A DNA stretch of 64,000 bases from Kingdonia uniflora (GCA_014058105.1 JACGCM010002201.1:248001-312000); one strand, 5' to 3'; counted from the first letter of the stretch, positions 22,133-34,392 are shown. Numbers and translations: made by a program. The notes: generated from the letters alone by a model not told the origin.

Positions 22133-24402
22133 ATGGTCAGGAAGAAAAGTATGAAGACCACCCTTTCTAAGTCTGGGATTGGTGATAGTGAGGATGAAGT
22201 GGCCTCGAGGAAGATAAGGCTTGTTGACAACTCTATGGATCCCACTGAGGTCAAAACGAAGGGGGCTAATGTAAAGCCTAATATGGATGAGGATTTGCTT
22301 GCTTTGGAAAGTAATTTAAGGGCCCCTGCGGTGTCTGATGCTTCTGAAGTTAAATGTTTTATGGAAATTGAGCTTCAAAGGATAAGTTGAGGTATCTTGA
22401 TTTATTTCATGCATGTGATCTCTCTTTTTTATATTCTTATATTGTTTCTGTATAGGTTTCCCACGTTCTGAAGGGTATCATTCTTGGCATCAAGGATGAG
22501 AGTGAGCTCTTACAGAAACAGACTGCCGAGTTAAAACAGAAGTTGGCAAGGGAGCTGGAGAAGAAGAACTTGAAGTAGAGCTCAGAGTACGCCAATCTTA
22601 AAGCCTCTTTTTAGGTGATCGTGGACAAGCTTGAGATAGAGTATATGCACAATATTAATGAAGTGAGTTCTACTCGTGATAACCTTGTTTAGCGACTTTA
22701 GGAGGATGGCTACTCTGATACTGACATCATGACAATTATGGAATGACGATTTGTGGACGTCGTGGGGTCTGATATGGAAGATGATAAAGTGGTTGTTAAT
22801 AGGTATCTAGCTCGAAAGGTCGTTTCAGGTTTGGATACTACCATCCCTATCGAGCAAACACAAACTCGAGAGGTAGATGAACAAGATAAGGTAATTTAAG
22901 GTATTTATTGGGTATTTAGAAACTCCTTGTTTTTGGAAAGAATTTGTTTTTGGGGAATGTAACTTATTGTATTAGTTAAATGGATTTTTTGTTTTCCTTG
23001 ATTTAATATAATAATGGTAACATGTTGGATGTTAACGAACTGCAATTGATTATTAACAACCTGAGGAAAAAGCTAGCTAGGAAGAGAAACTCATCAGCGG
23101 CAACAACTCTTGTACCTGCACATACTGAGGCTCAGGTGAGATAATAAAAAGCTCTTAGTGAAGTAAATTGGAGAAGTTTATATGATGCACAACTAGTTTG
23201 GGCTAAAGCAAAAATTGAAAGGGATTAAGTAGTTAGAAAAGATAGAAGTATGCATATTAAAATTCAACCATTTTTGCTTGGTAGTATTAGAGAGAATACT
23301 CCAGAAGTAACTAAGGACCTTATGATGTTTACTATATATCTTGAGGCCGAGATAGATAGTGAGAGGGGCCTCAAGGAAGCTTACCTTAGAGTTTAGAAGA
23401 AAGAAGGATTTGTCCAAATCCTGATATCAATGAGCGTATGGCTACCAGAGCTAGAAACTTGCATAGCTTGAAAGCCAAAGATGTTTTAGCTCGTGCTAGT
23501 GTCTCAATGATTTATTTATAATTATGACTGTAAAATTACAATTATATTTATATAGAATATTTATGTATAGGAACTGTCATGTATGAAGAATATATTTCAT
23601 TACTTCATGAAGAATATTATGAGGGATCGATCTATTGTGCAGGGGGAGTTGAAAATTACTCGAACTCATCAAAAAAAATCTTACCTTAATAAGAAACTTG
23701 AGTTCGACTTGAAAAATGCTCACGACGCTTTAGAAAACTCCACTTATTTGAATATGAAAATGGAGGTCGATTTTGTTAACTCATAAGCTACTGTGAAGAA
23801 ATTGACTGGGCGAATAACAAAAATAGAAGCTAATTTGGTGAACTCAAATTAGTGAAAAGGATTTAAACAAAAAAATAAGAAAGATGGAGGCTGAGTCATT
23901 GATCTCGTAGGCTAGTGAGAACTATTTTTCTGGAGTAATAAAAAAAATAAAGGCTGGTTTGAAGTTATCCGAACGTAAGATGGAGGAATTGATCGATCAG
24001 AAAATGAAGATTAAGGTCAAATTAGCTAAATCATTAACTGTGGTGAAGGAAGTGGCCGGATTGAAATTGAAGTTGAAGGTTCGTTTGATGAATGAGGTTG
24101 TTGAGAATGAAATTTTAGAGAAGCGTTACGGCAAACAGACAAATTTGTTAAAAAGTTTGCAGACAAATTTTATAAATATGGCCATACCAAACAGGAATAG
24201 ACTCTTGGCAGGTGAGGTGCATGAGAAGCAGTTGGAAGCGATAATAACATTTTTTATGGGAGAAATTAAGAGGATTAAAGAAGAGAGAGATATGATGCAC
24301 GATTTCATGGCCAAAAATAGAGTTTTCTATAATGTGGATATACTTCGTGCTGAATATTTGAATCGAGCTGAACTCGGTGTTGGTCCTTTTACCCTGAACT
24401 AA
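22133..24402 (+). pseudogene. aORF remnant, 3' coiled-coil portion
   Basis: Plus-strand open pieces at 22133-22390, 23583-23786 and 23959-24402 are rich in Lys, Glu, Leu and Val with heptad-like spacing (for example ERKMEELIDQKMKIKVKLAK), and end GVGPFTLN at a stop. Stops and shifts separate them. In position and strand they are the downstream half of the antisense ORF of gypsy element 2. A coiled-coil C-terminus is an inference from composition. Confidence 0.5.
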
Positions 24403-24780
24403 GTAGAATATGGCAGAAAAATAGCTATTGCCATTGCAACAGAGTTTATTTTCTCATAAGCTCCAGAAGTTGGTGGGACCTCTGCTGGTGTAAGCCATAA
24501 AAATTCTCTTAGAAAATGTCAGAGTAGATTTATCGTATAAGTATGTAGAAGCCAAGATATGAAAGATAGCTTTACCTTTTGCTTAATCATCTTATATTTA
24601 GTATATATATATATATAAGATAGTAGACAACAACGTGGGAAAAAACTTGAAAAAAATTTTATTGATGAAAAAATAATGTACACACATTTGGAGATAAAAT
24701 CTCACTTTTGGAAGTAAATGTGCATGACAACAGTAAATGGTACTTTGTGATTAGAAAGAGATCGAACTAACGATAGTATT
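24403..24780. other. Spacer between aORF end and integrase
   Basis: AT-rich DNA with a TATATATATATA run at about 24605-24616. No coding sequence is recognised. It separates the converging antisense ORF and pol reading directions. Confidence 0.6.
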
Positions 24781-25850
24781 TCTTCAACTTCCTTGTATTC
24801 CAAGGGTTTGGGATCCTAACACCTTCTTTTTTCATTAGGTAGTAGGAACCCAATATGGTCCTTCCTATGACGATGAATGGTCATTCCTAGTTCTCTGTGA
24901 GTTTCCCAGCATTCAGCTTTTTTTTTACTTTTAGTAATTTATCTAAAAACTAAGTCGTTGACATTGAATTCATGACTTCAAACCCTCTTATTGTATGAGT
25001 TGGCCAACGTATTATGATATCGACCCAGTTTTGCCATAGCTCGATCATGTGCTTCATATATCTAGTTCATGTCACATACTAACTCGAACTCATTTTCTTC
25101 ATCAGTTAATTCGTGGTCTCTGAATGGATGGTGATCCTTTGTCGGGACTACAGTCACAGTTTCATATACTAGTAAAAATGGGGAACATCATATTGATTAT
25201 CGTGGTGCAGTTTGATATGCCCACAAGACATGTAGTAATTCCCTTATCCAATTTCCCTTCTTTTCTGATTTTAGTCTCTTCTTAATTCTGTCAACTATGG
25301 TTTTGTTCATGATTTCGGCATGTTCGTTCCCTTAGGGGTAATATGGATTTGAGGGTGAATGTATGATGTTGTATTTGTTAAGGAATGCGATCACTTTTTC
25401 TTCAATGAATTGGGGCCTATTATCGATTTAAATTAAGTGTGGACATCCAAATCGTGTAATGATATGTTCCATGATGAATGTGATGACCTCTTCTTATCGA
25501 GTTCGACAAAGGGGGACTGCTTCCACCAATTTGGTCAAATAGTCTATTACCACGAGTAGGAATTTTTTGTTGCCTAGTGTGTTTGGTAATTCGCCTACGA
25601 GATTGAGGGCCCACCATTTGAATGGCCAAAATACTTTGCTTGTATGCAGTTCGAGTGTAGGGGCTCGTATCTGATGACCATGTCATTAACAGGCGTCGGT
25701 ATTTTTAGGAATACTCTTCAGCTTGTTTTCTCATTTTGGGCTAGAATACCCCTTGTGTGATTGCTTTATTTTCGAGTAAGTGTCTCGCCGCATGAGAGCC
25801 GCAGGTTCTTTCATGTAGTTCCTTTAACATCCCATCGGTATCTTTTTATA
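24780..25850 (-). pseudogene. Degenerate gypsy integrase (element 2)
   Basis: The minus strand parallels the integrase of element 1 (750-1400): shared plus-strand words include AATTGGGGCCTATTATCGAT near 25408 and TCATATGTT-like blocks. The open stretch 25420-25686 is short and in a broken frame. The position, left of RNase H on the minus strand, fits Ty3/gypsy. Confidence 0.65.
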
Positions 25851-25949
25851 AGAGGCACTTCAGATATGGTCTAGTTACTGATCTTCTGCATAATTTACTC
25901 TTCTATACTGTGTAATGCTTCAAATTTTTAATCAATTATCAACGCTCTT

Positions 25950-27204
25950 TTGGGCCTTTTGGGAGTTTTCCATCGCGTTTGTTGTCTGGACCTATGTAGA
26001 TGAGGAAAGGTTTTCTTCAATCATCTTGCTCTTATTCATCGCCCCTAGTGTTGATTGCGTATATCAAAGCATGATCGATATTGGGGGTTGATATCACTTC
26101 AATTTTAAAGTACCTAGCTTATGTACCTAATACCCCAGTTAAATAAGCCAGAGGATCGGTGTGGTAATTTTTACCATGATGTAGGTAGTCGAGCATAACC
26201 TTACCGAATCTGCTCATTCTTTTGGAGACTATTGCATAATCGATCATCTTTTCATTCTTCTTGTATCGTTCTGAGTAATGATGGACTATTAGCAATGAAT
26301 CAGTGTACATCGATATTTTGGGCATTCTGATTTTTAATGCCATATCATAGCCCATGGCTTATGGCTTCGTACTCTATAATATTATTTAAGGCTTTAAATT
26401 TTAGTCGTATTAACTTCTCGATTCCGTTGTTGGATGGTGTGATCAGTACGATTTCTACTCCTGATCTTGCGGGTCCTGCTGATCTATCTGTGAGTAATCT
26501 TCAACCCTTTTATGTGACCCATTCAACTCTTTCTTCAAAGGGCTTGGTAAGTAGATCGATCCCTAGTACTTCTGTTATCTCAGGATCATGCTCTTCCCAA
26601 TCTGGATCTTCTACTGGGAAGTCTGCTAAAAAGTCAGCAACTGCTTGCCCTTTCTCCGATGCTCTCCCAAGCTAACCAACCATTGCTGGACTCATCGTGA
26701 TTTTTCTTTCTTAGATAGTACTTTTCAAAGGGGATAATTTGTCATGTCTTTTACTGAATGAGCTTGGAAATAGTATATTAATTTATGGGAAGTATAAACG
26801 AGTATTAGGAAGAGTCTCTCGATTTTAGAATATCTCTTCTCTGCTAGCGTAAGCATTTTGCTTATGAAATATACTAGTTTCTCAATCTTCCCATCTAATC
26901 GTATGTGGACGGAGCTTAGAGAGTTTAATATGACTGCGAGGAAGATTGTTAATTCCTCGTTGTCGATCAGCGTGCTCATTACTGAAGATTTTCCAAGGTA
27001 CCTTTTCAACTCGTGAAAAAGAGTTTCACATTCATCCGTCCAATCGATCTTTTCGTTATACTTTCCTCTACCTCTTATTGTGGACCCACGAAGTAGCATG
27101 AACAACCATCGACATCTATCTGATGATTTTAAAGCGAATCTGCTAATAGCTGCGATCTTGCCAGCTAGTTTTTGTACATCCTTTTTTGTCTTTGGAGATG
27201 GCAT
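25950..27204 (-). pseudogene. Gypsy RNase H region (element 2)
   Basis: 26725-27204 reads KTKKDVQKLAGKIAAISRFA (the RT connection) and then PVHFxSK-like LVYFISKMLTLAEKRYSKIE, the retroelement RNase H entry. 26119-26355 carries KISMYTDSLLIVHHYSERY, matching the second RNase H block (D-S-L-L-I). Stops separate the two. Its job would be removal of the RNA template. Confidence 0.85.
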
Positions 27205-27253
27205 GGATATCAGAGCCCGAATCTGATATGGGCTGGCTTCTATCCCTTTTTTA

Positions 27254-27830
27254 CTAATAAAATGTCCTAGGAGTTTTTTCAGAGTGTACTCTGAATCGAC
27301 ACTTGTCTGGATTGAGTTTCATTATGTAAGATCGTAATATGTTAAAGATTGTATCAAGATCTGCGGCATGATCTTCCTTCTTTAAGCTCTTGCAGAGCAT
27401 ATCGTCAATGCATACTTCTACGGTATTCCCTAGATGGTCTTTGAATATGTTTGTCCTTTGATAGGTTGGTCTAGCATCCTTTAGGCCGAATGGCATAATC
27501 TTATAATAATAGAGGCCTCTTTTAGTGATGAATGTTATCTTTTCTTGATCTTCATCTAAGAAAGGTATATGATTGTATCCTAAAGCGACATCCATCATAT
27601 GGATAGTAGCTCGTGTCCTGCGATTGAATCTAAAATTTAATTGATGATCGAGAGAGGGAAACTGTCATTTAGTGTGTGTGTGTTTAGATCGGTAAAATTT
27701 ACACAAACTGGAACATTTCCATTCTTCTTTAGAACTGCTACTATTTTCGAAATCTAATTGGGGTACTTGGCCTCTCGGATGAAACCTTCTTCGATCAATT
27801 TATCGATTTCTTTTTGAATTCATCTCTAAG
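27254..27830 (-). pseudogene. Gypsy reverse transcriptase (element 2)
   Basis: An open stretch of 114 codons (27254-27598) begins MMDVALGYNHIPF, with TFITKRGLYYYKIMPFGLKD and the catalytic box EVCIDDMLCKSLKK. The two aspartates of the Y-x-D-D motif are kept here, with Cys in place of Tyr, unlike element 1 where the second is Asn. The upstream RT part (to about 27830) is broken by stops. Confidence 0.88.
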
Positions 27831-28199
27831 TTGAGGTGAGAGCCTCCTCTGCTTCTGTTTAACTACGGTGGCTTTATCTCTAATGCTCAGTTTGTGGCAG
27901 GCTTTCCCTGGGTCAACTCCTGGCATCTCTTCAAATGTCCATGTAAACACATCTCTGTTTGTTAAAAGGAATTGTATTAAAGCTTCTTTTTCCTATTGGA
28001 TGAGCATGATACCAATGAATGTACCCCTATTATGTCCATCGATCACGATGTACTCTGTGGGCTCGATTGTAGAAGGGAAATCCTCAACGTGACCAGATTT
28101 TTGTAATTACTATGAAGCACATTTCTCTGATGTATCGAGTATACTAGATACTATATTTTCACAAGCCCAAGCAAACTTTTGACTCCCTTTGATTTGGTA

Positions 28200-28560
28200 A
28201 ATCTCCACATTATATTTGAAATGTAGTGCCTAATGTTACGTGGATGGGATCACTTGCATATTGTGTATCCAACAATGCCCTATGATCCTTAATAATCAAG
28301 ATTTTGTGTTGATTACGTATAATGTAACGCTGAGGGTTGCCGGTCCGGCTGTTATAGGTAGAATAATTTTTCCTACTATTTCTTCTTTTGATCCATTAAA
28401 CCCGCTGATATCTAAGATGTTTTTCTCCACTTCCTCTGTAAGTCCTATTGCTCAATTGTGCTTTAAAATAGGACTTCGATAGTATTGCCCGTATCCACCA
28501 TCATGGTGCATGACAATTTTTTTCATTTTCAGCATGATGGCCAACGCGCCATGATGTGAG
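28200..28560 (-). pseudogene. Gypsy protease region (element 2)
   Basis: The minus strand parallels the protease of element 1. Around 28485-28505 it reads MMVDTGNTIEVLF-like sequence (plus strand CGATAGTATTGCCCGTATCC). The frame is broken. The open plus-strand stretch here is a shadow. Confidence 0.6.
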
Positions 28561-28573
28561 AACTTGGCATGCC

Positions 28574-30397
28574 CTATGTTGCAATCTTCGAATGAAATGC
28601 CAGTTTGTCATAGACTTGTTTCGGGTACGAGTTAGTTTCTTTCTCCTGGAATGTGAGGTTGTGGCACTGTAGTAACCTTCTTCTTTTGAATCTGGTCGAA
28701 TTGTTGATATGATGAATCTTAATTATGTAGTTAATGCAAAGGTGATACAGGTGCTTCTCCACTAAATCTTCTTCGATTTGAATGACATAAACCTGCTTCT
28801 TGTAGCTTCCATTTTTGTATCCTTCTTGGTTGATGATATATTCGTGCATTCTTCCATCTTTTAAAATGTATTCCACCATTATGCGGCGTAACATCTGTAT
28901 GTGTCATGATGTGTCACCTTGTGGTGTTTATAGTATGGTTTTCCTTCGATTGGCTCACGGGGTTGAGCAATACGGAAGAACTTGTCTTTTGCCAGCATTG
29001 GGTAAATCTCTGAAAGCTTGATATTTAATTTTGGAATGATGGGCTTTGGCAGTAAGTTTCCCTTTTGGGTCTTACCTTTATCTGTCTTGGAGCACTTCTT
29101 ATCACCCTGTTCAACATTATTGTGTTCATTGTTCCTATCCGTGTTTGGACCTTTCATGGTTAGGAAGTTTTTAGAAGATTTATGTCTTTCAGACATCATC
29201 ATTTCCAGGTCGATATACCCATTTACATTTTTAATCATTTCTTCCAAGGTTGTGGGTTTGTTCAAGAACATGTACTTTTTTGCTTTACATTCGATCTATA
29301 GAGCATTGATGAAGGCTGATATATACAGTTATCTTCTGATCTAGATTATCAACTTTACAAGCAAGTTTGAGGAATTTCTTGGTGAAAACTTCAAGTTGTT
29401 CCCCTTGAGTCTGCTTGAGGCTGATAAAAGTGTATAAATTCTCCTCCTTATCTTTGTTATGAGCACAAGTATTTACGAAGAGTTTTTGCAACTGGTCAAA
29501 CGTGAGGATAAAATCTTTGGGTAGAAAATGAAACCATTGTAACGACTCTCCCTGAAGACTCGCAGTGAATAGTCGGTAGAGAGTGTGATTTAAGTTTGAA
29601 TATAATCCCAATGAATCTCAAAACTGCTGAACGTGTTTACTTGGATCAGTGTCTTTGTATTTATGGGTCTTTGGAGTATGTAATCCCATTGAAACTTCAA
29701 TCTCGAATAACTCTTTGGCAATTAGGCTTCCTTATAATTTAGGTAAATCATCTTTGTTGCAAAGAGTTTGGGCTTCAATCAATTCTTTATTTCGTTGGTT
29801 CATGTGCTCCTGTGTGACATATCGACGTGGTGCTGGAACTGATTGGTATACAGGTCTTGGGTTATGAATTTTACTACCCTCGCTCAATATTTCCTGAACT
29901 GGCACCCTAGATAGAGGTCGCGACTCTCCTTCTTGACATTTTAAGTGTTAGTGTCCCCTACTAATTTCATATTGATCTTCTCATCCCAGATAGATTGAGG
30001 CTTATGGCTCCTGTGGATTGTTGCGGTGGTGCCTAGAAGCTCCTCTATTCATGGCTCCTCGAGGTCCCAGTCTATCTCGTGCTAATATTCTAGAATATGC
30101 GGGAATGACCTTTCCTTCTCTGTGAGCTGGTCCCCGTTGGTTGTCTTGCAAGGCTGTTAAGGTGATCTACAATGTGGTCATCTTTTCTTCATGTAGTTTG
30201 GACTCCAGCTGTCGAACTTTAGGCTCTTCTTCGAGTTCCTTTTTGCGGAACTCTCGATCTTGAGCCAATTGGTGCTCGAGACGATTTTGCTTCATGGTTT
30301 CAGCGTTGAGGTTCACCCTTAATTCTACTAACTGGTCAGGTTCTGTCGAGATGACTTCGTGTTGAACTATTGAGGTTGGTCGTTTGGGATTCACCAT
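28574..30397 (-). pseudogene. Gypsy gag (element 2)
   Basis: Four minus-strand blocks carry gag. 30167-30397 starts MVNPKRPTSIVQHEVI close to the primer-binding site and becomes a Glu/Lys-rich helix. 29285-29611 holds the capsid core (LQGESLQWFHFLP, FDQLQKLFVNTCAHN, LKQTQGEQLEVFTKKFLKLA). 28879-29271 and 28574-28894 form the C-terminal part with a zinc-knuckle remnant (YYKHHKVTHHDTYRC). This is the typical retrotransposon capsid layout. Stops split the blocks. Confidence 0.85.
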
Positions 30398-30460
30398 GAT
30401 TGATTGTTTATTATTATTGAGTAACTATCGGCTTTAGGATTTTGTGGAACATATCTTCTT

Positions 30461-30477
30461 TCCCATAGACGTCGCCA
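30461..30477 (-). promoter_or_regulatory. Primer-binding site of gypsy element 2
   Basis: The minus strand reads TGGCGACGTCTATGGGA directly after the LTR end, the Tat-group type (TGGCGCCGTCTGTGGG). Confidence 0.75.
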
Positions 30478-30657
30478 AATGTAAGGACCTAAATTCATAG
30501 CTCAAATGGTCTTTTACACCAAATGTACCCATGACACAAGTAATTGCAAATAGATAATATTAAGTGACACAAGTTTAGCGTGGAAACCTCTGAATAAGTA
30601 AAAACCGCGACATCAACTCGACGATTTAGAAATATAACTTTATTGCTTGAGTCTTTT

Positions 30658-31141
30658 TAATCCACAATACGAATAGAGAAACCCTAATACGAATAATTAT
30701 ACGAACAACACATCAATTGGTTGGGAAAATCCCTTTCAGAGCTTCAATTGCTTAATCGAAGTTAATTATAATGGAATTACTCTTAAGCCCTAAGTCTCTC
30801 TCTTAGAACTTTGATTAATCTAACATCCAAGATCTTGCCTAGCATTGCCCCTTTTATAAGGGTTACAAGTCCTTGTTACAAAATAGGACAAATATGCCCT
30901 TAAAGGCCTAAAGAAATAGGCTGAATCGCACATATGTTCGAACAAAAAACATAACAGAAAATGTATTCGAATAAACTTTAGTTGTATTCGAATAAAATAC
31001 CTCAGGACTTAATCTATTCGAATAGAAAATAATTTTGTTCGAATAGACCAGAAGTCGTTCAAACAACTCCAAATCTCGTTCGAACGACTTTGGTTAAATT
31101 TGAAAAAAAATCTCCTTTCTTTTTCAGATCCTCCTGGATCA
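30658..31141 (-). repeat. 3' (left) LTR of nested chromovirus
   Basis: It begins TAATCCACAATACGAATAG and ends CTCCTGGATCA on the plus strand, matching 33574-34080 nearly throughout. It carries several ATTCGAATA/GTTCGAACGA palindromic words (30965-31085). Confidence 0.92.
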
Positions 31142-31179
31142 TGGTTCCCCCCTTTAGAAGCCTTGAGCTCCTGCTCAAG

Positions 31180-31527
31180 CTAGAATTGGAGATGTGGGAA
31201 TGCGGCGATGCCCATTTCCCTGTTGTACCACTTCAACTTGCTAGGTAGCTGACCTTTCTTCCCAACTCGGAATGACTCAATACCACCCCATCTTGTAGTA
31301 TGAACTTTCCTCTCTAGAATACCATCCTCTTGCAATGGATCTTCTCCTTCCATCCATAAGTTATCAACTGACGGTAGGCGAGTGTCGATTGTAGAGTCTT
31401 CATCTAAATGAGACGGCTCAAACAGCTTCAAATGCTCGACATTAAGCACTGAATACATCTGCATAGAAGGCGGCAAATCTAATTCATACTCACATGTCTT
31501 GCCTTGCAGCAAATTTTGGTGAAACAT
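31180..31527 (-). pseudogene. Integrase C-terminus with chromodomain-like tail
   Basis: The 115-codon frame reads YELDLPPSMQMYSVLNVEHL and later ILERKVHTTRWGGIESFRVG, ending IAAFPHLQF. The first part is the integrase C-terminal segment just before the chromodomain. The second resembles a chromodomain (I-L-x-x-K ... W-x-x ... FP-x-L). Chromodomains are known to guide insertion toward marked chromatin. The catalytic integrase core upstream is missing. Confidence 0.75.
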
Positions 31528-31599
31528 ACTATGCTCATTTGGATCATATCTGGCAACATACTCTGATAAAATAATAGGTTATATCTGCATAACTACCAA

Positions 31600-32247
31600 C
31601 ATAGCGGAAGTAGTTGGTAATGGGGGTCGAGATAACCTATCAGCCATTTTGTTGTCCACTCCCTTCTTATACTGTATAACCAAGGGGAATTGTTGGAAAT
31701 ACAACATCCCCTTCATCTGGCGAGCTTGTTGTAGCTTGGACTGTGTAGCTAAAAACTAGAATGGTTTGTGATCAGAATGTACCACAACCTCCTCTTGTAA
31801 CTTCCTCATGTCAGTTTGTTGCTTATAACACATTGTCATTAGAGACAACACGCTAGCTGACGTACCCTCTTGAACCGGTCGCACCAATAACATAAACTTG
31901 CCGCTCGCATTAACCAACCGTTTTACCTGAGTCGCCGATATTATATTATTTATGGTGACATGCTCCTTACAAGCATTGATATGGAACTCATTTCCCTCCT
32001 TTACAAGATGATACTTGTGAGATCTATGGCAATGAATCGTATCTCGGTCCCAAAGATAAGGGTTACCCAAGATGACCTGACACACATCTAAAGGAACTAC
32101 CTCACACGTCACCTCGTCAATAAACCTTTCAGTGATCTTAAACTTGAATGTACATTTCTTCGTGATCATCAAATCCACATTTTTCTTAATCCACCCCAAA
32201 CCATACGGCTTAGGATGAGCTGTAGTCGCCAAACTCATCTTCTTCAC
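31600..32247 (-). pseudogene. Protease fused by deletion to an RNase H scrap
   Basis: The open frame 31756-32247 holds a retropepsin-like segment (CTFKFKITERFIDEVTCEVV, LDVCQVILGNPYLWDRD) and then passes directly into VVVHSDHKPF, a motif from RNase H (T/S-D-H-K-P-L). It continues after a stop as LQQARQMKGMLYFQQF and DNKMADRLSRPP (31600-31740). The whole reverse transcriptase that should lie between is absent, so the join marks an internal deletion. Confidence 0.8.
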
Positions 32248-32568
32248 TAACGCCTAAGAAATTAAATTTTTTTGACTACCCAAATCCATAATGGCATCGA
32301 CTAAGCTCTGCTTCACCTGAATACTGACATAAAAAAGTTTTTCCCAACTCTCCTCCTCGGTAGCCAAAGTCTGCTAAAATATAAGTGTAAGCTTAGAATT
32401 CAGTTTATCTAAATCTGGGATATCAACAACCTCTACGGCTAGTGCGTATCATTCTTTCGTGTTCTTCTCCTTTGGCCTAAGCTCTAGGTGAAGTTTATAA
32501 TATTTATCTTAAATATGCCCACTCCTCTTACAATGATTACAAAAATTCTCCTTGGACGAAGACCCATC

Positions 32569-33525
32569 TCATGTGGACTCTCCCTTATGCTCATATTTCC
32601 AACTAGACCTGTACCCCGACTTGTTCTTGTCATCTTCTCTGTCACTCTTTAAGTTCTTGCCTTTAATAGCAATTGCCTTCAAGGTAACATCTTCAATATT
32701 GGCCACAGTAAAGAGCTTTAACTCTCTTCTAATAGACTCCGACAAACCCCCCGTGTATTTCATGAACACCTCATACACGTTCACATCGATGTCCAAAACC
32801 AAATCTTGGCTGTGAAACGTCGTAGTATACTCATATACGAATTGCTCAAACTTTTGGCACAAATTGTGCCATTTGTATCATCTCTCTTGCTCATACCCAA
32901 TCGGATAAAATTGTTTTCACACTAATACCTTAAATTCTTTCTAACTTAAACTTCCTACATCGTGACGTTTCCGATAAGATTTCCACCACGTGAGTGCATG
33001 ACTTGCGAATTTCAACGTAGAAAAGTAAATTTTCTGAGCATTGGAGTATTCATAAACAGAAAAATAGGTCTCTAACCTATCTAATCAATTATCCAACTTC
33101 TCGGCATCGATTGAACCGTCGAATACTGAAATTTTAATTTTAAAATTGATACGATGATTACGTAAAGGATTCGGTGACTTACCAATACCCGATCGCTCCT
33201 TGACGGATTCGGCATCACTAGAATCATTATCTTTCTCTTCAGTACCCTCGTCATCATCCTCCTCTACAACCCCTTATTTATTTGAGTGGCATCGCCGTTT
33301 CACCGAAGCGGTAGTTTTTGCGAGGTTCGTGAGACGCAATTGTTCTACCAACTCCCTTACAGTAGTAGTTAGGTCGAAAACTGTCGTTTCCAAAGTTATG
33401 AGTCGATCGTTGAAATTACCCATCTTCAAATTGACCTTCTTCTTCGAATTAGGTTTTCGGTGAATTTCTAACTGACTCACTAGCTTCTCCTTCGTTTGTT
33501 TGAGACGGTCACGTGTAGAGACCAT
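32569..33525 (-). pseudogene. Chromovirus gag
   Basis: The N-terminal block 33274-33525 (MVSTRDRLKQTKEKLVSQLE) has a basic, coiled character. 32569-32862 has the capsid signature FVYEYTTTFHSQ and YTGGLSESIRRELKLF. A CCHC remnant may lie just downstream near 32530. The middle is broken by stops. Confidence 0.8.
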
Positions 33526-33573
33526 AAACCATAATCACCCCCCGAGAATTGTAACTGGAAAATTGATACCACT

Positions 33574-34080
33574 TAATCCACAATACGAATAGAGAAACCC
33601 TAATATGAATAATTGTACGAAGAACACACCAATTGGTTGAGAAAATCCCTTTAAAAGCTTTAATTGCTTAATCGAAGTTAATTACAATGGAATTACTCTC
33701 AAGCCCTAAGTCTCTCTTACATAACTTTGATTGATCTAACATCTAAGATCTTGCCTAGCCTTGTCCATTTTATAAAGGTTACAAGTCCTAGTTACAAAAT
33801 GGGACAAATATGCTCTTAAACGCCTAAAGAAATAGGCTGAATCGCGCATCTGTTCAAACAGAACAAGTTTCTGTTCGAACAGAAAACATAACAAAAAATA
33901 TATTCGAATAGACTTTAGTTGTATTCGAATAAAACACCTCATGAATTAATTTATTCGAATAGAAAACAATTCTGTTCGAATAAACCAGAAGTCGTTCGAA
34001 CGACTCAAAATCTCGTTCGAACGACTTTGGTTAAATTTGAAAAAAAAAACCTCATTTCTTCTTCAGATCCTCCTGGATCA
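33574..34080 (-). repeat. 5' (right) LTR of nested chromovirus
   Basis: A 507-bp partner of 30658-31141. It has extra GTTCGAACAGA words (about 33850-33880) that the left copy lacks in part. It is adjoined on the left by the primer-binding site. Confidence 0.92.
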
Positions 34081-34392
34081 CTTTTGGATTTTACAATGAT
34101 TGAGATCTTTAGGGTAGATCGCCTGAGTATATTGTTTTTCTCTCAAATCTTTTATATTTGTTTCATATCTCCACTGTCCTATTTATAGATCCCATCCTCA
34201 ATTCGTGTATATCAACACGTAACTGCCAATTCGGGGGGGGGAGGTGTCTTTGACTCAAGTATTCGAGCCACGTTACTTCTTAGTTTGTGTTCCAGGTGTA
34301 AACATTGATAAGGTGTATGTCCTACAGATTTTGCGTGAGTCTGGTATTGTCGTAGTTCGCTGTTACTATAGATTGAGGGACAGGTCCCTACA

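Larger units (their letters stand above)
30658..34080 (-). mobile_element. Defective chromovirus-type Ty3/gypsy element nested in an LTR
   Basis: Flanked by the 5-bp repeat CTTTT (30653-30657 and 34081-34085). Its LTRs are 30658-31141 and 33574-34080, with ends TGATCC and GGATTA on the minus strand. The primer-binding site TGGTATCAATTTTCC (33558-33572) follows the initiator-Met type, and a polypurine tract AAAGGGGGGAA lies at about 31145-31155. Internally only gag, protease, a scrap of RNase H and the integrase/chromodomain tail remain; RT and most of the integrase are deleted. The LTRs differ at many sites, so it is not recent. Confidence 0.93.
13716..34392 (-). mobile_element. Complete Tat-lineage Ty3/gypsy retrotransposon 2 (about 20.7 kb with nested insert)
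   Basis: Two LTRs beginning TGTAAGGAC and ending in CA bound the element, flanked by a perfect 5-bp duplication ATAAC. On the minus strand, reading from the right: LTR, primer-binding site, gag (30397 to about 28560), protease, RT, RNase H and integrase (about 24800), then about 10 kb of non-pol DNA before the 3' LTR. That 10 kb contains plus-strand (antisense) coding remnants, a layout known for Tat-group elements such as Grande and Retand. Frames are broken throughout. A 3.4-kb chromovirus sits in its right LTR and Athila-like debris in its antisense-ORF region. Confidence 0.93.
30480..34392 (-). repeat. 5' (right) LTR of gypsy element 2, split by a nested element
   Basis: The LTR starts TGTAAGGACC at 30480 and runs to 30657, then resumes at 34081 and ends GGTCCCTACA at 34392. 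Without the insert and one duplication copy it is about 485 bp, against 536 bp for the partner LTR. A minus-strand TATA-like box lies at 34179-34187. Its end is 999 bp upstream of the phytochrome start codon. Confidence 0.9.
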
